Below, piece after piece: positions 28,628 to 37,279 of a stretch of 64,000 nucleotides of DNA. Origin of the DNA: Pseudomonas taetrolens (lineage in GTDB: Bacteria; Pseudomonadota; Gammaproteobacteria; Pseudomonadales; Pseudomonadaceae); the NCBI RefSeq assembly GCF_900475285.1, contig NZ_LS483370.1, positions 4,354,001 through 4,418,000 on the forward strand, given 5' to 3'. The notes below the pieces were generated by a model. The model was not told the origin of the DNA, searched no databases, and saw nothing but the letters and a program-made list of their open reading frames with translations. Every line of letters begins with the position of its first letter. Position 1 is the stretch's first letter. The translations under genes were made by a program, and so were the position numbers.

Positions 28628-29497
28628 ATGAAAAAGCGTTTATTCCTCCTCAGCCAGTACCTGTTGCCGCATCACCTGCTGTCGCGTCTGGCTGGCTGTA
28701 TTGCCGAGTGCCGCGTGCGCTGGTTCAAAAATGCATTCACCACCTGGTTCGCCAAGCGTTACCAGGTGGATATGTCCCAGGCATTGGTTGAGGACGTGAC
28801 TGCATACGAACACTTCAATGCGTTCTTCACCCGTGCCCTGAAAGAGGGCGCCCGCCCGCTGGATCAAACCCCGGGTGCCGTGCTCAGCCCGGCCGATGGT
28901 GCCGTGAGCCAGCTGGGCCCGATTGAGCATGGTCGCGTGTTCCAGGCCAAAGGCCACAGCTTCAGCGTGCTGGAACTGGTGGGTGGCGATGCTGGCGTGG
29001 CCGCGCAATTCATGGGCGGCGACTTTGCGACCATTTACCTGTCGCCCAAGGATTACCACCGCGTGCACATGCCGCTGGCCGGCACCCTGCGCGAAATGAT
29101 CTATGTGCCGGGCCGTCTCTTTTCGGTCAACCAGACCACAGCCGAAAACGTGCCAGAGCTGTTTGCCCGCAACGAACGTGCGGTGTGTATTTTTGATACC
29201 GAGCGCGGCCCGATGGCCGTGGTATTGGTGGGCGCCATGATCGTGGCATCGATCGAAACCGTGTTTGCGGGCCTGGTAACACCGCCCAAGCGCGAGCTGA
29301 AAACCTTCCGTTACGACGAAGCTGCGCGTGCACCGATCCATCTGGAAAAAGGTGCCGAGCTGGGACGCTTCAAGCTGGGTTCGACCGCTATCGTGCTGTT
29401 CGGGCCGGAGCAAGTGAAATGGGCTGAAAACCTGGCAGCCGGTTCGCCGGTAACGATGGGACAGAGCATCGGTGCGCCAGCGGCTCAAACCGTATAA
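28628..29497 (+). CDS. psd: Phosphatidylserine decarboxylase proenzyme
   Basis: Pyruvoyl-dependent inner-membrane enzyme that converts phosphatidylserine to phosphatidylethanolamine. The 289-residue proenzyme contains the self-cleavage motif LGST at residues 250-253; cleavage before the serine creates the pyruvoyl prosthetic group. Other family segments are FNAFFTRALKEGARPLD, LSPADGAVSQLG and YLSPKDYHRVHMPLAGTL. It is co-directional with rhdA. Confidence 0.97.
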   Translation: MKKRLFLLSQYLLPHHLLSRLAGCIAECRVRWFKNAFTTWFAKRYQVDMSQALVEDVTAYEHFNAFFTRALKEGARPLDQTPGAVLSPADGAVSQLGPIEHGRVFQAKGHSFSVLELVGGDAGVAAQFMGGDFATIYLSPKDYHRVHMPLAGTLREMIYVPGRLFSVNQTTAENVPELFARNERAVCIFDTERGPMAVVLVGAMIVASIETVFAGLVTPPKRELKTFRYDEAARAPIHLEKGAELGRFKLGSTAIVLFGPEQVKWAENLAAGSPVTMGQSIGAPAAQTV

Positions 29498-29527
29498 ACG
29501 CAACGGCCCGCAGGCGCTGACGAGGCA

Positions 29528-29569
29528 CGAAGGCTGCGATCTTTTGATATTGAGAAAGATCGCAGCCTT
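29528..29569. terminator. Bidirectional hairpin of REP type between psd and serB
   Basis: GAAGGCTGCGATCTTT (29528-29543), a 10-nt loop, and its perfect 16-bp complement ending at 29569. Outer REP-like arms (GGCGCTGACGAGG... / ...CGACAGCGCC) extend it to about 29510-29580. It separates the convergent psd and serB genes and probably ends both transcripts. Confidence 0.75.
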
Positions 29570-29598
29570 CGACAGCGCCTACAGGGAAAGGGCGATTA

Positions 29599-30813
29599 TC
29601 AGCCCTGGCTGTTACGGTCGCGCTGACCCAACAGGTACAACACGCCATCCAGCCCCAGGTTCGAGATCGCCTGTTTGGCCGACTGCTTGACCAGTGGCTT
29701 GGCGCGGAACGCAACACCCAGCCCGGCAATGGCCAGCATCGGCAGGTCGTTGGCACCATCACCGACCGCAATGGTCTGCTCCAGGCTCAAACCTTCCTTT
29801 TGCGCCAGCTCACGCAGCAAGTCTGCCTTGCGCTGTGCGTCAACAATCGGCTCAACCGCCACCCCCGTCACCTTGCCATCCACCACACCCAACTCATTGG
29901 CGAACACGTAGTCGATGCCCAGCTTCGCCTGCAGCTGCTTGGCGAAATAGGTAAAGCCGCCCGACAGGATGGCCGTCTTGTAGCCCAGGCGCTTGAGTTC
30001 GGCGAACAGCACCTCAGTGCCCTCTGTCAGCCGCAGCGACGCACCGATGGAATCCAGTACGCTGACGTCCAGCCCCTTGAGCAGTGCCAGACGCTCCTTG
30101 AAACTGGCCTTGAAATCCAGCTCGCCAGCCATCGCACGCTCGGTAATGGCCGACACTTGCTCGCCCACACCGGCTGCTTTCGCCAGTTCATCGATGACTT
30201 CAGCTTCGATCAAGGTCGAGTCCATATCGAAGACCGCCAAACGGCGATTGCGACGGAACAGCGTGTCTTCCTGAAAAGCGATGTCGACATTGAGCTCTTG
30301 CGCCAGGTTGAAGAACTCGGCGCGCAAGGCCTGAATGTCGGTTGCCTCACCGCACACGCGGAACTCGATGCAGCTTTTGCTCAGCTCAAGCGGCGCATCC
30401 AGCGGCACTCGGCCAGACAGGCGATCGATATGCTCGATATTCAGCCCGTACTGGCTGATGATCGTCGTCACGCGCTGCAACTGATGAGCCGTGACCTGAC
30501 GGCTCATCAGTGTCAGTACATGGCGCTTCTGGCTTTGCTCGGTCACCCAGTGCTGGTAGTCGGCTTCTGAAATAGGGGCAAAGCGCACCTGCTGGTCGAG
30601 AGCGCTGACCAATTGCTGAATGTCTTTGAGCACAGACGATGCCTGCTCGGTCCCCGGAATTTCGACCAGGATGCCCAACGACAAAAAGTCATGGATGACA
30701 GCCTGACCGATGTCGAGAATGCTCACACCATTGTTGGCCAATACACCGGTAATGGCCGCAGTGAGACCCGGACGGTCCTCACCCGTGATGTTTATCAGGA
30801 CGATTTCGCGCAA
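29599..30813 (-). CDS. serB: Phosphoserine phosphatase with N-terminal ACT domains
   Basis: Last enzyme of serine biosynthesis: hydrolyses O-phosphoserine. The 404-residue protein begins with two ACT-like regulatory domains (LINITGEDRPGLTAAITGVL, and a second around residues 95-180), followed by a HAD phosphatase with motif I FDMDSTLIEAEVIDELA (nucleophile Asp196 of DMDST), motif II ILSGGFTYF and motif IV AVGDGANDLPML. The N-terminal ACT extension makes it longer than E. coli SerB (322 aa). It is divergent from the smp-like gene, as in E. coli. Confidence 0.96.
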   Translation of the reverse strand: MREIVLINITGEDRPGLTAAITGVLANNGVSILDIGQAVIHDFLSLGILVEIPGTEQASSVLKDIQQLVSALDQQVRFAPISEADYQHWVTEQSQKRHVLTLMSRQVTAHQLQRVTTIISQYGLNIEHIDRLSGRVPLDAPLELSKSCIEFRVCGEATDIQALRAEFFNLAQELNVDIAFQEDTLFRRNRRLAVFDMDSTLIEAEVIDELAKAAGVGEQVSAITERAMAGELDFKASFKERLALLKGLDVSVLDSIGASLRLTEGTEVLFAELKRLGYKTAILSGGFTYFAKQLQAKLGIDYVFANELGVVDGKVTGVAVEPIVDAQRKADLLRELAQKEGLSLEQTIAVGDGANDLPMLAIAGLGVAFRAKPLVKQSAKQAISNLGLDGVLYLLGQRDRNSQG

Positions 30814-30883
30814 GGCACACCCCCATTTCCTAAAAAAAACGCATTCTACTCACTTTCAGTGACCATCGGGCATCACCAAGGCT

Positions 30884-30911
30884 TTGCCGCCTCTAGGCTG
30901 CTCGTTATACT
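30884..30911 (+). promoter_or_regulatory. Sigma-70 promoter of the Smp-like gene
   Basis: TTGCCG (30884-30889), a 16-bp spacer and TATACT (30906-30911) lie 34 bp before the GTG start. They give a short leader of about 28 nt. Confidence 0.7.
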
Positions 30912-30945
30912 GCGCTCCAACTTAACGGACTAAGAGCCGCGCTCA

Positions 30946-32478
30946 GTGAACCGGCCATCGCCTGTCAAAACCGATAACTTCTTCCTGCTGATCTTTCGAG
31001 CCCTGCGCGATCGTCGCATTCCATTGGCGCTGCGTATTGCCAGCCATAACGTGATTCTGGTCGCCCTGGCGCTGGTCATTTATGCCGTGGTGATGGGCCT
31101 GCAGTTCAAGCAGGCCATGCACGAACAAGCCGACGCCCTGGGGCAGAGCCTGACCACGCAAACCGCTACGTCGGCGACCGAGCTGCTGGTGTCCAACGAC
31201 ATCCTCAGCCTCAACGTGCTGCTCAATAACCTGACCAAAAACCCGCTGGTGGCGCACGCTGCAATCTATAGCGTCGATAACCGCATCCTTGCTGAAGCCG
31301 GGGAGCGCCCAAAAAACAGCCTGCTGGGTGAAACAGAAGGTGTCTATCAGACCAAGATCACCTTTCAGGACGTGACCGCCGGCCATTTGCGCATCAGCCT
31401 GGACATGCAGCAGTTTGAACAGCCAATGACCATCAGCCTGCAAAGCATGGGTATCCTGAGCGCCATTTTGCTGGCGTTGGCGCTGGCCTTGAGCTTGCGC
31501 CTGGGCCGTCATATCACCACTCCGCTGCTGCAGTTGCGAGTGTGGCTGCGTGAACCCGATCCTCACACCCCGGCCATCCAGCGCCAGGACGAAATCGGCG
31601 ACCTGGCACGCCAGCTCCACGCCCGTCTGGCCCCGGAAGCACCTGAGCCAGAGCCTGAGCCAGAAGAGCAGGACGAGATCGACGACGACGTTGAAGACAA
31701 CGAGCCGACCTTCGAAGTCCGCAATCTGCGCGACCCGAGTTTTGATGAGGCACCTGCAGCACCGGCGCCTAAAGCGGCACCGCGCCAGGTGATCAGCACC
31801 GAAGAAGACGACGACAACGAAGAAGACCCGTTTGCAGACCTGCGCGACACCGGCACTGCGGTACCGGTTGTCCTGAGCAAGCCACAACCTTCAGCACCGG
31901 CCACGCCACAGCCAAGCGCCGTGCTTGCGGTACAACTGGGTGCACAGGAACAACTGCGACGCCTGCCCCGCGCCCGTCTGATGGAATTGCTGGAACGTTA
32001 CCGCGACTGCCTGAACCAGGCGGCCTCGCTGTACCAAAGCGAGCTGCACACACTGAACGATGGCAGCACACTGATGCTGTTCCACAGCGAAGACAGCGGT
32101 GACGACTACCTGACCAACGCCATTTGCTGCGGTGAACTGCTACGCGCCCTGGGTCATGCCTTGCAGATCGAAGTCGCCGATAGCGGCATCACCCTGCAAT
32201 TGCAGCTGGGTCTGGTGCTGGGTGAAGGCATGAACGGCTTGAGCCAGATAGACCTGCTACTGACCGAGACGGCCCAGGATGCCCTGGCGCTCTCGCAACA
32301 CAGCCGCAACCTGCTGCTGGTTGAGCGCAAGATCAGCGACGACCCGCTGATCCGTCAGCGCGCTCGTATCCGCCCGATTGCCAGCCCTGAAGGTGCCTGC
32401 TGCGTTGAGCGCCTGATGGAGCCGTACCCGTCCATGCTTGAGCGCCAGTTGGCGCGGATGCATGAGACCCGCGTCTAA
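30946..32478 (+). CDS. Smp/YtjB (AhpA)-family membrane protein with HAMP, acidic linker and C-terminal domain
   Basis: Inner-membrane protein of unknown function; in E. coli the related smp (ytjB) also sits divergent from serB. The 510 residues show a transmembrane helix near 35-53 (VILVALALVIYAVVMG), a periplasmic domain to about 160, a second helix (ILSAILLALALALSLRLG), a HAMP-like segment, then a very acidic Pro/Glu/Asp-rich linker (about 225-330). The last 170 residues have a helix-strand pattern (RARLMELLERYRDCLNQAA, LNDGSTLMLFHSED) reminiscent of a degenerate class III cyclase domain, without recognisable catalytic residues. Start is GTG. The C-terminal extension is beyond the E. coli protein, from memory. 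Confidence 0.78.
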   Translation: MNRPSPVKTDNFFLLIFRALRDRRIPLALRIASHNVILVALALVIYAVVMGLQFKQAMHEQADALGQSLTTQTATSATELLVSNDILSLNVLLNNLTKNPLVAHAAIYSVDNRILAEAGERPKNSLLGETEGVYQTKITFQDVTAGHLRISLDMQQFEQPMTISLQSMGILSAILLALALALSLRLGRHITTPLLQLRVWLREPDPHTPAIQRQDEIGDLARQLHARLAPEAPEPEPEPEEQDEIDDDVEDNEPTFEVRNLRDPSFDEAPAAPAPKAAPRQVISTEEDDDNEEDPFADLRDTGTAVPVVLSKPQPSAPATPQPSAVLAVQLGAQEQLRRLPRARLMELLERYRDCLNQAASLYQSELHTLNDGSTLMLFHSEDSGDDYLTNAICCGELLRALGHALQIEVADSGITLQLQLGLVLGEGMNGLSQIDLLLTETAQDALALSQHSRNLLLVERKISDDPLIRQRARIRPIASPEGACCVERLMEPYPSMLERQLARMHETRV

Positions 32479-32490
32479 AGCACCGTCACA

Positions 32491-32545
32491 ATAAAAGCCC
32501 CTCACCCTGACCCTCTCCCCCGAGGGAGGGGGCAGGGGCTTTTAT
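32491..32545 (+). terminator. Terminator after the Smp-like gene
   Basis: ATAAAAGCCCC and its complement GGGGCTTTTAT bracket an inner C/G-rich pairing (CCTCTCCCC / GAGGGAGGGGG). Stem plus terminal T run supports termination of the plus-strand transcript; the CCCTCACCCTGACCCTCTCC core is a repeat commonly met between pseudomonad genes. Confidence 0.7.
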
Positions 32546-32552
32546 CTGGCCC

Positions 32553-32582
32553 AAAAAAAATCCCGCACACCAGCGGGATTTT
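32553..32582 (-). terminator. Terminator of the PqiC-like lipoprotein gene
   Basis: On the minus strand AAAATCCCGC-TGGTGT-GCGGGATTTT is followed by TTTT. A strong 10-bp stem 20 bp after the stop codon. Confidence 0.88.
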
Positions 32583-32602
32583 CAAAAGCGTTGATCACTG
32601 TC

Positions 32603-33307
32603 TCAGAAACGGAACACTTCCAGATCAGTGCGGATCGGTGAAGCCATCGGGATTTTTGGTCTGTCGGCGCTTTTCTTGGGGGCCGGCTTTGATTCGGGTT
32701 TGCGCGGCTCAACAAGCGGCGGCTGGTTGGCCAGTGGTTTGAGGGCCACTGCCAGTTGCTCACTCAATTGCTGCAACAACTCACCTTGAGCCTTGACCTG
32801 ATCGGCCGTGCTGCCTTCGTGCAGCTTTTCGAGGTGGACCATGCGGTTATCACGCACATGACCACGACGGTCGATCAGGCGCCATTGTGCATCCAGCACA
32901 GCCGGCTGGTCTTTACCCGAATCCAGACGTGTAATCGTCAGCAGCACTTGCACGTCCGGGCTAAAGCTCGCGATGGCCGGCGCAAGCACCACGCGCTGGC
33001 TATCCAGGCGCCAGGCCAGTTGACGCACCAGCAATTGATCGATATCGGCAGACAGGCTGCCCGCCCAACGGCCGTCGGTCGCAGCACTCAGGCTGCCATC
33101 CTCCTGACGCTGCAGCAGGGTTTCACGTTGCAGGTAATCAGCCACGGTGACAGGGCCAAGTACCACGGCCATGCCCTCAGCTTGCTTGGGCTGACCAGGA
33201 GTGCCGCTGTCCAGTTGATACAGGGACGCTGGCTGATGCACGCTGCACCCGGCCAGGCCAAGCACACCGGCCAGCAACGCGATTAAAGGAAGGCGCAGAA
33301 CGTTCAT
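32603..33307 (-). CDS. PqiC-family (ABC-type transport auxiliary) lipoprotein
   Basis: Outer-membrane lipoprotein of the PqiC/DUF330 family; PqiC works with PqiA and the MCE protein PqiB in lipid transport across the envelope. The 234-residue product starts MNVLRLPLIALLAGVLGLAG with lipobox LAGC (Cys21). A start of ATGATG with GGATGGA upstream supports 33307 or 33310; an open frame to 33403 is not needed. The mature domain includes YQLDSGTPG and VVLGPVTVADYLQRETLL. After about residue 195 it has a Lys/Pro-rich tail. No pqiA or pqiB is adjacent. Confidence 0.82.
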   Translation of the reverse strand: MNVLRLPLIALLAGVLGLAGCSVHQPASLYQLDSGTPGQPKQAEGMAVVLGPVTVADYLQRETLLQRQEDGSLSAATDGRWAGSLSADIDQLLVRQLAWRLDSQRVVLAPAIASFSPDVQVLLTITRLDSGKDQPAVLDAQWRLIDRRGHVRDNRMVHLEKLHEGSTADQVKAQGELLQQLSEQLAVALKPLANQPPLVEPRKPESKPAPKKSADRPKIPMASPIRTDLEVFRF

Positions 33308-33495
33308 CATTCCATCCAGGTGGTCGCCGCAGTGCGCGCCACAGTGTGATTCTTGAAAAATTCGCCGGGCACATGGCCATATGCCGTACCACAAGAGCGC
33401 CATATCATCCGCGAATATCCGGTTCGACTCCAGCGTTGTTGCGTCGATCTGCGCGATAAAACGCAGATCGAGCGCTCAAAAGGGTCTCCAGCCCC

Positions 33496-35766
33496 TCAAC
33501 CTTGACCCGGTATTTCTACCAGCAAAGCGTCCACGCGCTGGAAACCCCGGGGCAGTTTATTGCCTCGACGGCCCCGCTCACCCTTGTAGTGTTCCAGGTC
33601 ATCAGCCTTGAGCGACAGGGTCCGCTTGCCAGCCTGCAACACCAGCGTTGCGGCCTCGGGCAGCACGGCGATGTCGGTCACATACTCTTCACGACTGGCC
33701 ACGCGATCACCCGGAATCCCGATGATTTTGTTGCCTTTGCCTTTGCCCAGCTGCGGCAGGTCGCTGACTTTGAAAATCAACAGCCGGCCTTCAGTGGTCA
33801 CGGCTGCCAGCCAGTTCTGCTCACGATCGCTGACTGGACGTGGCTGCATGACTTGCGCGCCTTTAGGCAGGCTAAGCAAAGCCTTACCGGCCTTGTTCTT
33901 GGCTTGCAGGTCTTCACCTTTCACCACGAACCCGTACCCGGCATCGGAGGCAATCACGTACAGCGCGTCGTCTTCAGGCAACAACACACACTCGAAAGTC
34001 GCACCCGGTGGCGGCGTCAGGCGCCCGGTCAGCGGCTCACCCTGACCTCGGGCCGACGGCAAGGTATGCGCCGCCACCGAATAACTGCGCCCGGTGGAGT
34101 CGATAAACACTGCAAATTGATTGGAGCGACCGGCGGCCGCCGTCTTGTAGCCATCGCCGGCTTTATAGGACAAGCCGGTTGCATCAAGGTCGTGACCTTT
34201 ACCGCAACGCACCCAACCCTTTTCAGATAGAACAACGGTGACCGGCTCGGTGGGTACCAGTTCGTTTTCCGACAGAGCCTTGGCTTCTGCGCGAGCAACG
34301 ATTGGCGAGCGACGATCATCACCGTAGGTTTTGGCGTCTTCAAGCAACTCGGTGCGTACCAGCTTCTTGAGCTTGGCTTCGCTGCCCAGCAGGGCTTGCA
34401 GCTTGGCTTGTTCTTTGCGCAACGCGTCTTGCTCGTCACGCAGCTTCATCTCTTCCAGACGTGCCAACTGGCGCAAACGCGTGTCGAGGATGTAGTCAGC
34501 CTGGATTTCACTCAGGGCAAAGCGCGCAATCAGCTCCGCCTTGGGGTGTTCCTCGGTGCGAATGATGTGGATCACTTCATCGAGGTTAAGGTAGGCGGTG
34601 AGCAAACCGTCCAACAGGTGCAGGCGACGCTCGACCTTGTCGAGGCGGAACTGAAGCCGGCGGCGGACGGTATTGATGCGGAACTCCAGCCATTCCACCA
34701 GCAACGCACGCAGGTTTTTCAGCTGCGGCTTGCCGTCCAGGCCAATGATGTTGATGTTGACGCGGAAGGTCGACTCAAGCTCCGTCACTGCAAACAAATG
34801 CTGCATCAGCTCATCGAGATCGACCTTGTTGTTACGCGGGATGATCACGATACGGCACGGGTTTTCGTGGTCCGACTCATCGCGCAAGTCGGTCACCATC
34901 GCCAGCTTGGTCGGCTTGGCCTGCATCAGCGCAGCAATCTGCTCCAGTACCTTGGCGCCCGACACCTGATGCGGCAATGCGGTAACGACGATGTCGCCGT
35001 CTTCGATGTGATAGACGGCACGCATGCGCACCGAACCACGACCGGTCTGGTAGATCTTCAGCAAATCCGCGCGCGGGGTAATGATCTCGGCTTCAGTCGG
35101 GTAATCCGGGCCCTGAATGTGCTCACAGAGCTGCTCAACCGTGGCCTTGGGCTCGTCGAGCAGGCGCACACAGGCGGTGGCGACTTCTCGCAGGTTGTGC
35201 GGCGGCACGTCTGTGGCCATGCCAACGGCGATGCCTGTTGTGCCATTGAGCAGGATGTTCGGCAAGCGCGCGGGCAATACCGCTGGCTCATCGAGCGTAC
35301 CGTCGAAGTTTGGCACCCAGTCAGCCGTGCCCTGCCCCAACTCGCTGAGCAGCACTTCGGAATAGCGCGACAAACGGGCTTCGGTGTAACGCATGGCCGC
35401 GAACGACTTGGGATCGTCCGGCGCCCCCCAGTTGCCCTGGCCATCGACCAGGGTGTAGCGATAGCTGAACGGCTGAGCCATCAGCACCATCGCTTCGTAA
35501 CACGCGGAATCACCGTGAGGGTGAAACTTGCCGAGCACGTCACCGACCGTACGCGCCGATTTTTTATGCTTGGAATCTGCGTCCAGGCCCAACTCGCTCA
35601 TCGCATAGACGATACGTCGCTGTACCGGCTTGAGGCCGTCGCCGATATGCGGCAAGGCGCGATCCATGATTACGTACATGGAATAGTTGAGGTAGGCCTG
35701 TTCGGTGAAGTCGGCCAGGGACCGGCGTTCTACGCCGTCGAGGCTGAGATCAAGGGAGTCGCTCAT
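33496..35766 (-). CDS. parC: DNA topoisomerase IV subunit A
   Basis: Breakage-reunion subunit of topoisomerase IV, which decatenates daughter chromosomes. The 756 residues include the quinolone-resistance region [20 protein letters not shown], with the wild-type-like Ser and Glu of GDSACYE, and the catalytic tyrosine in [15 protein letters not shown]-terminal beta-pinwheel follows ([20 protein letters not shown]). Length and ends match pseudomonad ParC. It lies 11 bp downstream of the retropepsin-like gene and in the same direction as parE, with two small genes between. Confidence 0.98.
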   Translation of the reverse strand: MSDSLDLSLDGVERRSLADFTEQAYLNYSMYVIMDRALPHIGDGLKPVQRRIVYAMSELGLDADSKHKKSARTVGDVLGKFHPHGDSACYEAMVLMAQPFSYRYTLVDGQGNWGAPDDPKSFAAMRYTEARLSRYSEVLLSELGQGTADWVPNFDGTLDEPAVLPARLPNILLNGTTGIAVGMATDVPPHNLREVATACVRLLDEPKATVEQLCEHIQGPDYPTEAEIITPRADLLKIYQTGRGSVRMRAVYHIEDGDIVVTALPHQVSGAKVLEQIAALMQAKPTKLAMVTDLRDESDHENPCRIVIIPRNNKVDLDELMQHLFAVTELESTFRVNINIIGLDGKPQLKNLRALLVEWLEFRINTVRRRLQFRLDKVERRLHLLDGLLTAYLNLDEVIHIIRTEEHPKAELIARFALSEIQADYILDTRLRQLARLEEMKLRDEQDALRKEQAKLQALLGSEAKLKKLVRTELLEDAKTYGDDRRSPIVARAEAKALSENELVPTEPVTVVLSEKGWVRCGKGHDLDATGLSYKAGDGYKTAAAGRSNQFAVFIDSTGRSYSVAAHTLPSARGQGEPLTGRLTPPPGATFECVLLPEDDALYVIASDAGYGFVVKGEDLQAKNKAGKALLSLPKGAQVMQPRPVSDREQNWLAAVTTEGRLLIFKVSDLPQLGKGKGNKIIGIPGDRVASREEYVTDIAVLPEAATLVLQAGKRTLSLKADDLEHYKGERGRRGNKLPRGFQRVDALLVEIPGQG

Positions 35767-35777
35767 GCGGACCTCAT

Positions 35778-36299
35778 TCAGTTCGTTGTCTGGCGCAACA
35801 GCATGCTGCCGCTGCGCTGAGTAAATTCAAGTTTGTTCAAAGCGCTCATGCCCAGCAGCACTTGCTCACCTTCAAGACCCGGCGCGGCCACCGCACGCAC
35901 ATTGCGTAATACGATGGCACCCAGTTGCAGGCGGTCGATCTGAGTACGATAGCCCTGAGCCCGGCCATTGGCCGTATTCAAGGTCACGGGCACACCCTTG
36001 GGCAGCGCCAGTTGCCTGGCCAGTTCCAGCGGAACCGCTACATCGGTGGCTCCGGTATCGAGCAAAAATTCCACCGGCACATTGTTGATCCGGCCGCTGG
36101 CCACGAAGTGGCCCTGCGCGTTACCCAACAGTTTGACTTCTATATAACCCTCGCCTTGCTGCGAGATCACCTCGGTATTAGGGGTTTCCTGGCGCTGTTC
36201 CCAACGCCCGAAAAATTGGGTCGCCAGGTACAAGCCAGCGCACCAGGCCACGATCATGAAAATCCGGCCGACACCCTTACCCGGGGCTTGGTCACTCAT
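35778..36299 (-). CDS. Membrane-anchored retropepsin-like aspartic protease (TIGR02281 type)
   Basis: Single-lobe aspartyl protease related to retroviral pepsins, probably acting as a dimer in the periplasm. The 173 residues begin with a cytoplasmic tip and a transmembrane anchor ([19 protein letters not shown]), followed by a globular domain with the active-site motif [14 protein letters not shown] (catalytic Asp81) and a later hydrophobic-glycine segment [12 protein letters not shown]. Substrate is unknown. Its start overlaps the stop of the phytase-like gene by 4 bp. Confidence 0.87.
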   Translation of the reverse strand: MSDQAPGKGVGRIFMIVAWCAGLYLATQFFGRWEQRQETPNTEVISQQGEGYIEVKLLGNAQGHFVASGRINNVPVEFLLDTGATDVAVPLELARQLALPKGVPVTLNTANGRAQGYRTQIDRLQLGAIVLRNVRAVAAPGLEGEQVLLGMSALNKLEFTQRSGSMLLRQTTN

Positions 36300-37279
36300 A
36301 ACCCGGCACTCCAGCCACCCTGCGGTGCAGCGAAGCGCCAGACGATCGGGCGTGCTTCGCCATCAGCGCGCACGTGATTGCCGTTATCGACACCGATCCA
36401 GGCTCCGCCAGCGTCCAGGCTCAAGGCTTCGGCATGACCATACCGGGTGTTGTACTGCCGGGCATCGGTCAAACCATCGCGGGCAAACGACCAGCAGCGT
36501 TCGACCTCCCCCGTATCCGGGCTGCGACGACAAATACGGTAAGCCATGCGTTCCAGAGTGAACAACTTGCCCTGGAACAAGGCCAGGTCGGCAAAGTCCT
36601 TTTGTTGCGGCTTGACCTTGAGCTCGGGCGGTGGCTGTTCCGGGCCGCCCTCACTCATCAAGACACAACTCTCTTCGCAATCCCACACACTCTGCTTTTT
36701 GCGGATACTCAGCAACCCGCGTCGCTCTCGTTCTGCTGCCAACCAGATCTGGTTGCCTTGCGGGTTGACGGCAATGCCTTCAAACAGTGCATTGAAGTGC
36801 AGCAACATGCCGCTGGCGCGGGCTTGACGCACTAGCGCCGGATCAATTTTCAACCAGGAAGGCGAGCCCACCTGCGGAAGTTGCAGCACCGCGGCATGGC
36901 TCTCACTGACAACGTAACGGTTGCCCGCCTCGTCACAGGTGATGCCTTCGAGATCCAGATCTCCGCCCCGCAAGGGGCTGAAGGCTTTACCCATCATCCG
37001 TACGCCCCACGGCAGACCGCTTTCAGGCACAGGCGGCGCATCAAAGCCAACAGCCTCGGCGTGCCACTGCGCATAGCGGTTGTCCAGCCGGTAAACCTGG
37101 TCATCGTCGCGATCGGACACGGCCCATAGTTCGCCCTGGCACATCGCCAAGCCAGACAGATTGGCGCCGCGCATGCCTTCGACGGGATGTTCGGACTGCA
37201 ATGTCAATTCAGGCCAGGCATCCGCCAGCACCGGTGTAGCCCCTGCACACAGCAACGCCATCAAGGCTTTGCGCATCAA
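36296..37279 (-). CDS. Secreted esterase-like/phytase-like beta-propeller protein
   Basis: Predicted exported protein of the group annotated as 'esterase-like activity of phytase', a beta-propeller family without a firm biochemical role. The 327 residues start with a signal peptide (MMRKALMALLCAGATPVLAD) and show repeated blade-like motifs: NLSGLAMCQGELWAVSDRDD, DLDLEGITCDEAGNRYVVSE, FEGIAVNPQGNQIWLAAERE and GAWIGVDNGNHVRADG. It is coupled by 4-bp overlaps to parE upstream and the retropepsin gene downstream, so it is made with topoisomerase IV although nothing links the functions. Confidence 0.8.
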   Translation of the reverse strand: MMRKALMALLCAGATPVLADAWPELTLQSEHPVEGMRGANLSGLAMCQGELWAVSDRDDDQVYRLDNRYAQWHAEAVGFDAPPVPESGLPWGVRMMGKAFSPLRGGDLDLEGITCDEAGNRYVVSESHAAVLQLPQVGSPSWLKIDPALVRQARASGMLLHFNALFEGIAVNPQGNQIWLAAERERRGLLSIRKKQSVWDCEESCVLMSEGGPEQPPPELKVKPQQKDFADLALFQGKLFTLERMAYRICRRSPDTGEVERCWSFARDGLTDARQYNTRYGHAEALSLDAGGAWIGVDNGNHVRADGEARPIVWRFAAPQGGWSAGL

